From Deltaproteobacteria bacterium (GTDB lineage: Bacteria; Myxococcota_A; UBA9042): DNA of 45,698 nt. Both the position numbers and the translations under genes were made by a program. The stretch covers positions 1 through 45,698 of the forward strand of contig VGRO01000026.1 of NCBI GenBank assembly GCA_016875335.1. Reading direction: 5' to 3'. Below, in pieces: positions 43,804 to 45,698 of this stretch (its first letter is position 1; the number at the start of each line of letters is the position of its first letter). Under the pieces are notes generated by a model that saw only the letters and a list, made by a program, of their open reading frames with translations, searched no databases and was not told the DNA's origin.

Positions 43804-45698
43804 CTACTCTTCGCCGCGCCCTGCGGCAGCCGCTTTCTTTTGGATGTCCTTGGCTTTTTGCGCCAGCGGGTCCATGCCGAGGATCTTCTCGGCCTTGATC
43901 GCCAGTTCCTTGGCCACCTGGCCCTTGCCGGCCTGCAGCGCCGCCTCGGCCTGATCGAGCAGTTTCTTGCCGTCCGCCTTGCAGCCGTCGATCACTGCCT
44001 TGGTCTCGGGGTGGGTGCCCGTGGCCGTGTAGTTGTTGGCTTCTTCGGCCTGTTCGACGGCTTCCTGGCAATTGCCGGCGCCGCGCGCGGCCTTGGCAGC
44101 GGCGATGTACGCCTTGATGAGTTGATCGGTGCAATGGGCCTTGTGGGTGCCGCTGACGTCGCCGTCGGCCTCTCGCATGGCTTTCCAGGCCGCCGCGGCT
44201 TTCTTGGGGTTGCTCGCCGCGGCTTGCGCTTCGTTCCAGGCGGCCTCGACCTTCTTGCAGGCGGCCGCGAAGGTCACCGCTTTCTTCTTCTCGTCCTTGG
44301 AGAACGGCCCGTTGGCGATGGCCTCGAACGCCTGCACGGCCGCCGAGAACTGTCGCGCGCCGTAGGCCTTCAGCCCGGCATCGAAATCGGCCTTCTTGGC
44401 GCCAGCTGCCTCACCCGCAGCCGCAGGCGCACCCGCAGTCGCAGCCGAGGCCGCCTTGTTGTCCCCGGGCCCGGCCGCTGCGCCCGCAACCGGCGCTGCT
44501 GCGCTGCCCGCATCGGCCGATGGCGCCGGCGCGGAGCCGGAGTCCGGTGCTGGCGCCGGTGCCGGTGCCGGAGCCGCGCCGCCACCCAACGCGGCCTGCA
44601 ATTGGCCCGCTTCGGCGTTGCCCGCGTCGTGTTCGAGGACCGCGGTCACGGCCGCCTGGGCCTTGGCCGTGTCGCCGGCCGCCTGCGCCGCCTTGGCTTC
44701 GGCCAGCTTGTCGGCGACGAACTTGCCGAGCGCGCCCTTGAATTCCGCCTCGGCTTCTGCGGCGAACGCCGAATCGGACTTGTCCTTGATTTCCTCCAGC
44801 TTCTTGAGCCCTTCCGCGACGCTGCCGTCCTTGAGCAGCTTGCGCGCCTCTTCGAGCGTGGCCTGGTTGTCGGCCTCGCCACTGGCCTTGCGCAGCAGGG
44901 GGCCGAGTTCAGGGTGGCTCTTGTCGACCTCTTTGGCTTTCTTGAGCGCTGCGACCGCTGCGACGAAATCTTTGTCGCCGATCGCCTTTTTGGCCTCGGC
45001 CACCAACGAGTCGGCCGATTGCTCACCCTCTTCGGCCTGCTCTGTGCCGCCGCCCTTGCCGCCCAGGACCAGCCAGGCGGCGATGCCGCCAACCGCCAGC
45101 AGCACCAGCAATCCGGCAACGATCGCGATGAGCTTGCCGGGACCGCCCGCTTGCTGGGCCGTGGGCCGGGCCTGCGCCACGCCGCGCGACTCGGGGCGCT
45201 GCGAACGGTCTTCGACGCCAGCGTGCCGGCCGCCCTGGCGCTTGCCCTGGCCGTCGATCTGGAATTCCAGCACCGTCATGCCGACTTCGATCTGGTCGCC
45301 AGGTTCGAGGTTGTGGCGCGCGCGCTTCTCGCCGTTGACCTTTGTGCCGTTGGGACCGCCCAAGTCCTCGAGCAGCGCCTGATCGCCGTTGCGGCGCACC
45401 TGGAAGTGCTTGCGCGAAACCGCCGGATCGGCCAGCACGATCTGGCAGTCCAAGCCGCGGCCCACCAGGTAGTCACCGTCCACCAGCTTGTGAACCTTGC
45501 CGCGGTCCGGCCCAGACACCACCTTGAGGTCGAATTGGCGCTGCGGCGCCTGGCTGCGCGCGGGCGGGCCAGGCAGATCGGCCACGTCCATCGCGTCGAG
45601 CATGCGGGTCGCGGCTTCTTCCTCGGGCTCGTCGTGTGCGGGCGGCGGCGGTGGCGGCGGGGGACGGCCCGGCGCGGCTCCTGGCCGGCCACCGGGGC
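43804..45698 (-). CDS. FHA-domain transmembrane protein with TPR-like tail (5' end outside window)
   Basis: At least 631 residues; the frame is open to the window edge, so the start is not seen. The first in-window Met is at 45603, but the preceding frame is Pro-rich and then acidic (PPPPPPPPAHDEPEEEAATR), which looks coding. FHA domain: YLVGRGLDCQIVLADPAVSRKHFQVRR ... EDLGGPNGTKVNGE, with the Arg, Ser and His that read phosphothreonine. A single transmembrane helix follows (LIAIVAGLLVLLAVGGIAAWLVLGG). Two TPR-like helical regions (DKDFVAAVAALKKAKEVDKSHPEL and YGARQFSAAVQAFEAIA) flank an Ala/Pro/Asp linker. It probably couples Ser/Thr kinase signals to an envelope complex. Confidence 0.85.
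   Translation of the reverse strand, partial: PGGRPGAAPGRPPPPPPPPAHDEPEEEAATRMLDAMDVADLPGPPARSQAPQRQFDLKVVSGPDRGKVHKLVDGDYLVGRGLDCQIVLADPAVSRKHFQVRRNGDQALLEDLGGPNGTKVNGEKRARHNLEPGDQIEVGMTVLEFQIDGQGKRQGGRHAGVEDRSQRPESRGVAQARPTAQQAGGPGKLIAIVAGLLVLLAVGGIAAWLVLGGKGGGTEQAEEGEQSADSLVAEAKKAIGDKDFVAAVAALKKAKEVDKSHPELGPLLRKASGEADNQATLEEARKLLKDGSVAEGLKKLEEIKDKSDSAFAAEAEAEFKGALGKFVADKLAEAKAAQAAGDTAKAQAAVTAVLEHDAGNAEAGQLQAALGGGAAPAPAPAPAPDSGSAPAPSADAGSAAAPVAGAAAGPGDNKAASAATAGAPAAAGEAAGAKKADFDAGLKAYGARQFSAAVQAFEAIANGPFSKDEKKKAVTFAAACKKVEAAWNEAQAAASNPKKAAAAWKAMREADGDVSGTHKAHCTDQLIKAYIAAAKAARGAGNCQEAVEQAEEANNYTATGTHPETKAVIDGCKADGKKLLDQAEAALQAGKGQVAKELAIKAEKILGMDPLAQKAKDIQKKAAAAGRGEE

Overview
The window is very GC-rich and almost fully coding. 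It has the flavour of a predatory or social deltaproteobacterial-type genome (Myxococcota or a close relative). That placement is an inference from gene content: Cys-rich secreted proteins with MopE-like Asp-rich motifs, a PilZ–Ser/Thr-kinase fusion, an FHA-TPR membrane protein, an orphan NtrC regulator and many lipoproteins. No rRNA, tRNA, CRISPR or transposase gene was seen.

Layout. 1–1490: a degenerate 5'-nucleotidase/phosphoesterase-fold protein whose frame is crossed by a TGA. The motif at that point, a SECIS-like hairpin directly after it and the clean continuation of the frame make it a strong selenoprotein candidate. 1614–2951 (-): Cys-rich secreted protein. 3315–7518 (+): PpiD-like chaperone then UvrC, overlapping. 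7476–9227 (-): small PAAR protein and type II NADH dehydrogenase. 9543–13170 (+): PilZ/Gln-rich/kinase fusion and an SPFH (stomatin) protein. 13168–16898: HemB and a ZIP/SO_0444-type permease fusion bracketed by two copies of a 220-bp palindromic repeat, with a cluster of further hairpins at 16501–16678.

16904–18754 (-): homocysteine methyltransferase/MTHFR fusion. 18858–23670 (-): a cell-surface cluster of a MopE-like lipoprotein, a small lipoprotein and a von Willebrand A lipoprotein. 23763–29382 (-): RNase E/G, an NtrC-type regulator and an unknown helical protein in tight or overlapping order, preceded by a ~730-nt leader that has its own promoter. 30147–31092 (-): peptidoglycan-binding/CHAP protein that appears frameshifted near its N-terminus. 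31315–35580 (+): M1 aminopeptidase with HEAT-like tail and a dipeptide-type solute-binding lipoprotein. 35549–38347 (-): large secreted zincin. 38678–43787 (+): RodZ-like protein, RecO, polytopic membrane protein and an Fe-S DinG/XPD helicase in a tightly packed operon. 43804–45698 (-): FHA/TM/TPR-like protein running off the window.

Several intergenic regions carry sigma-70-type promoters with a -35 near TTGACA, 16–18 bp spacing and a -10 often of the form TACCNT (four of them preceded by GC, CTC or TGC). This made it possible to choose some translation starts. Functionally the window mixes housekeeping genes (uvrC, recO, hemB, rne, ndh) with envelope, protease and signalling genes.
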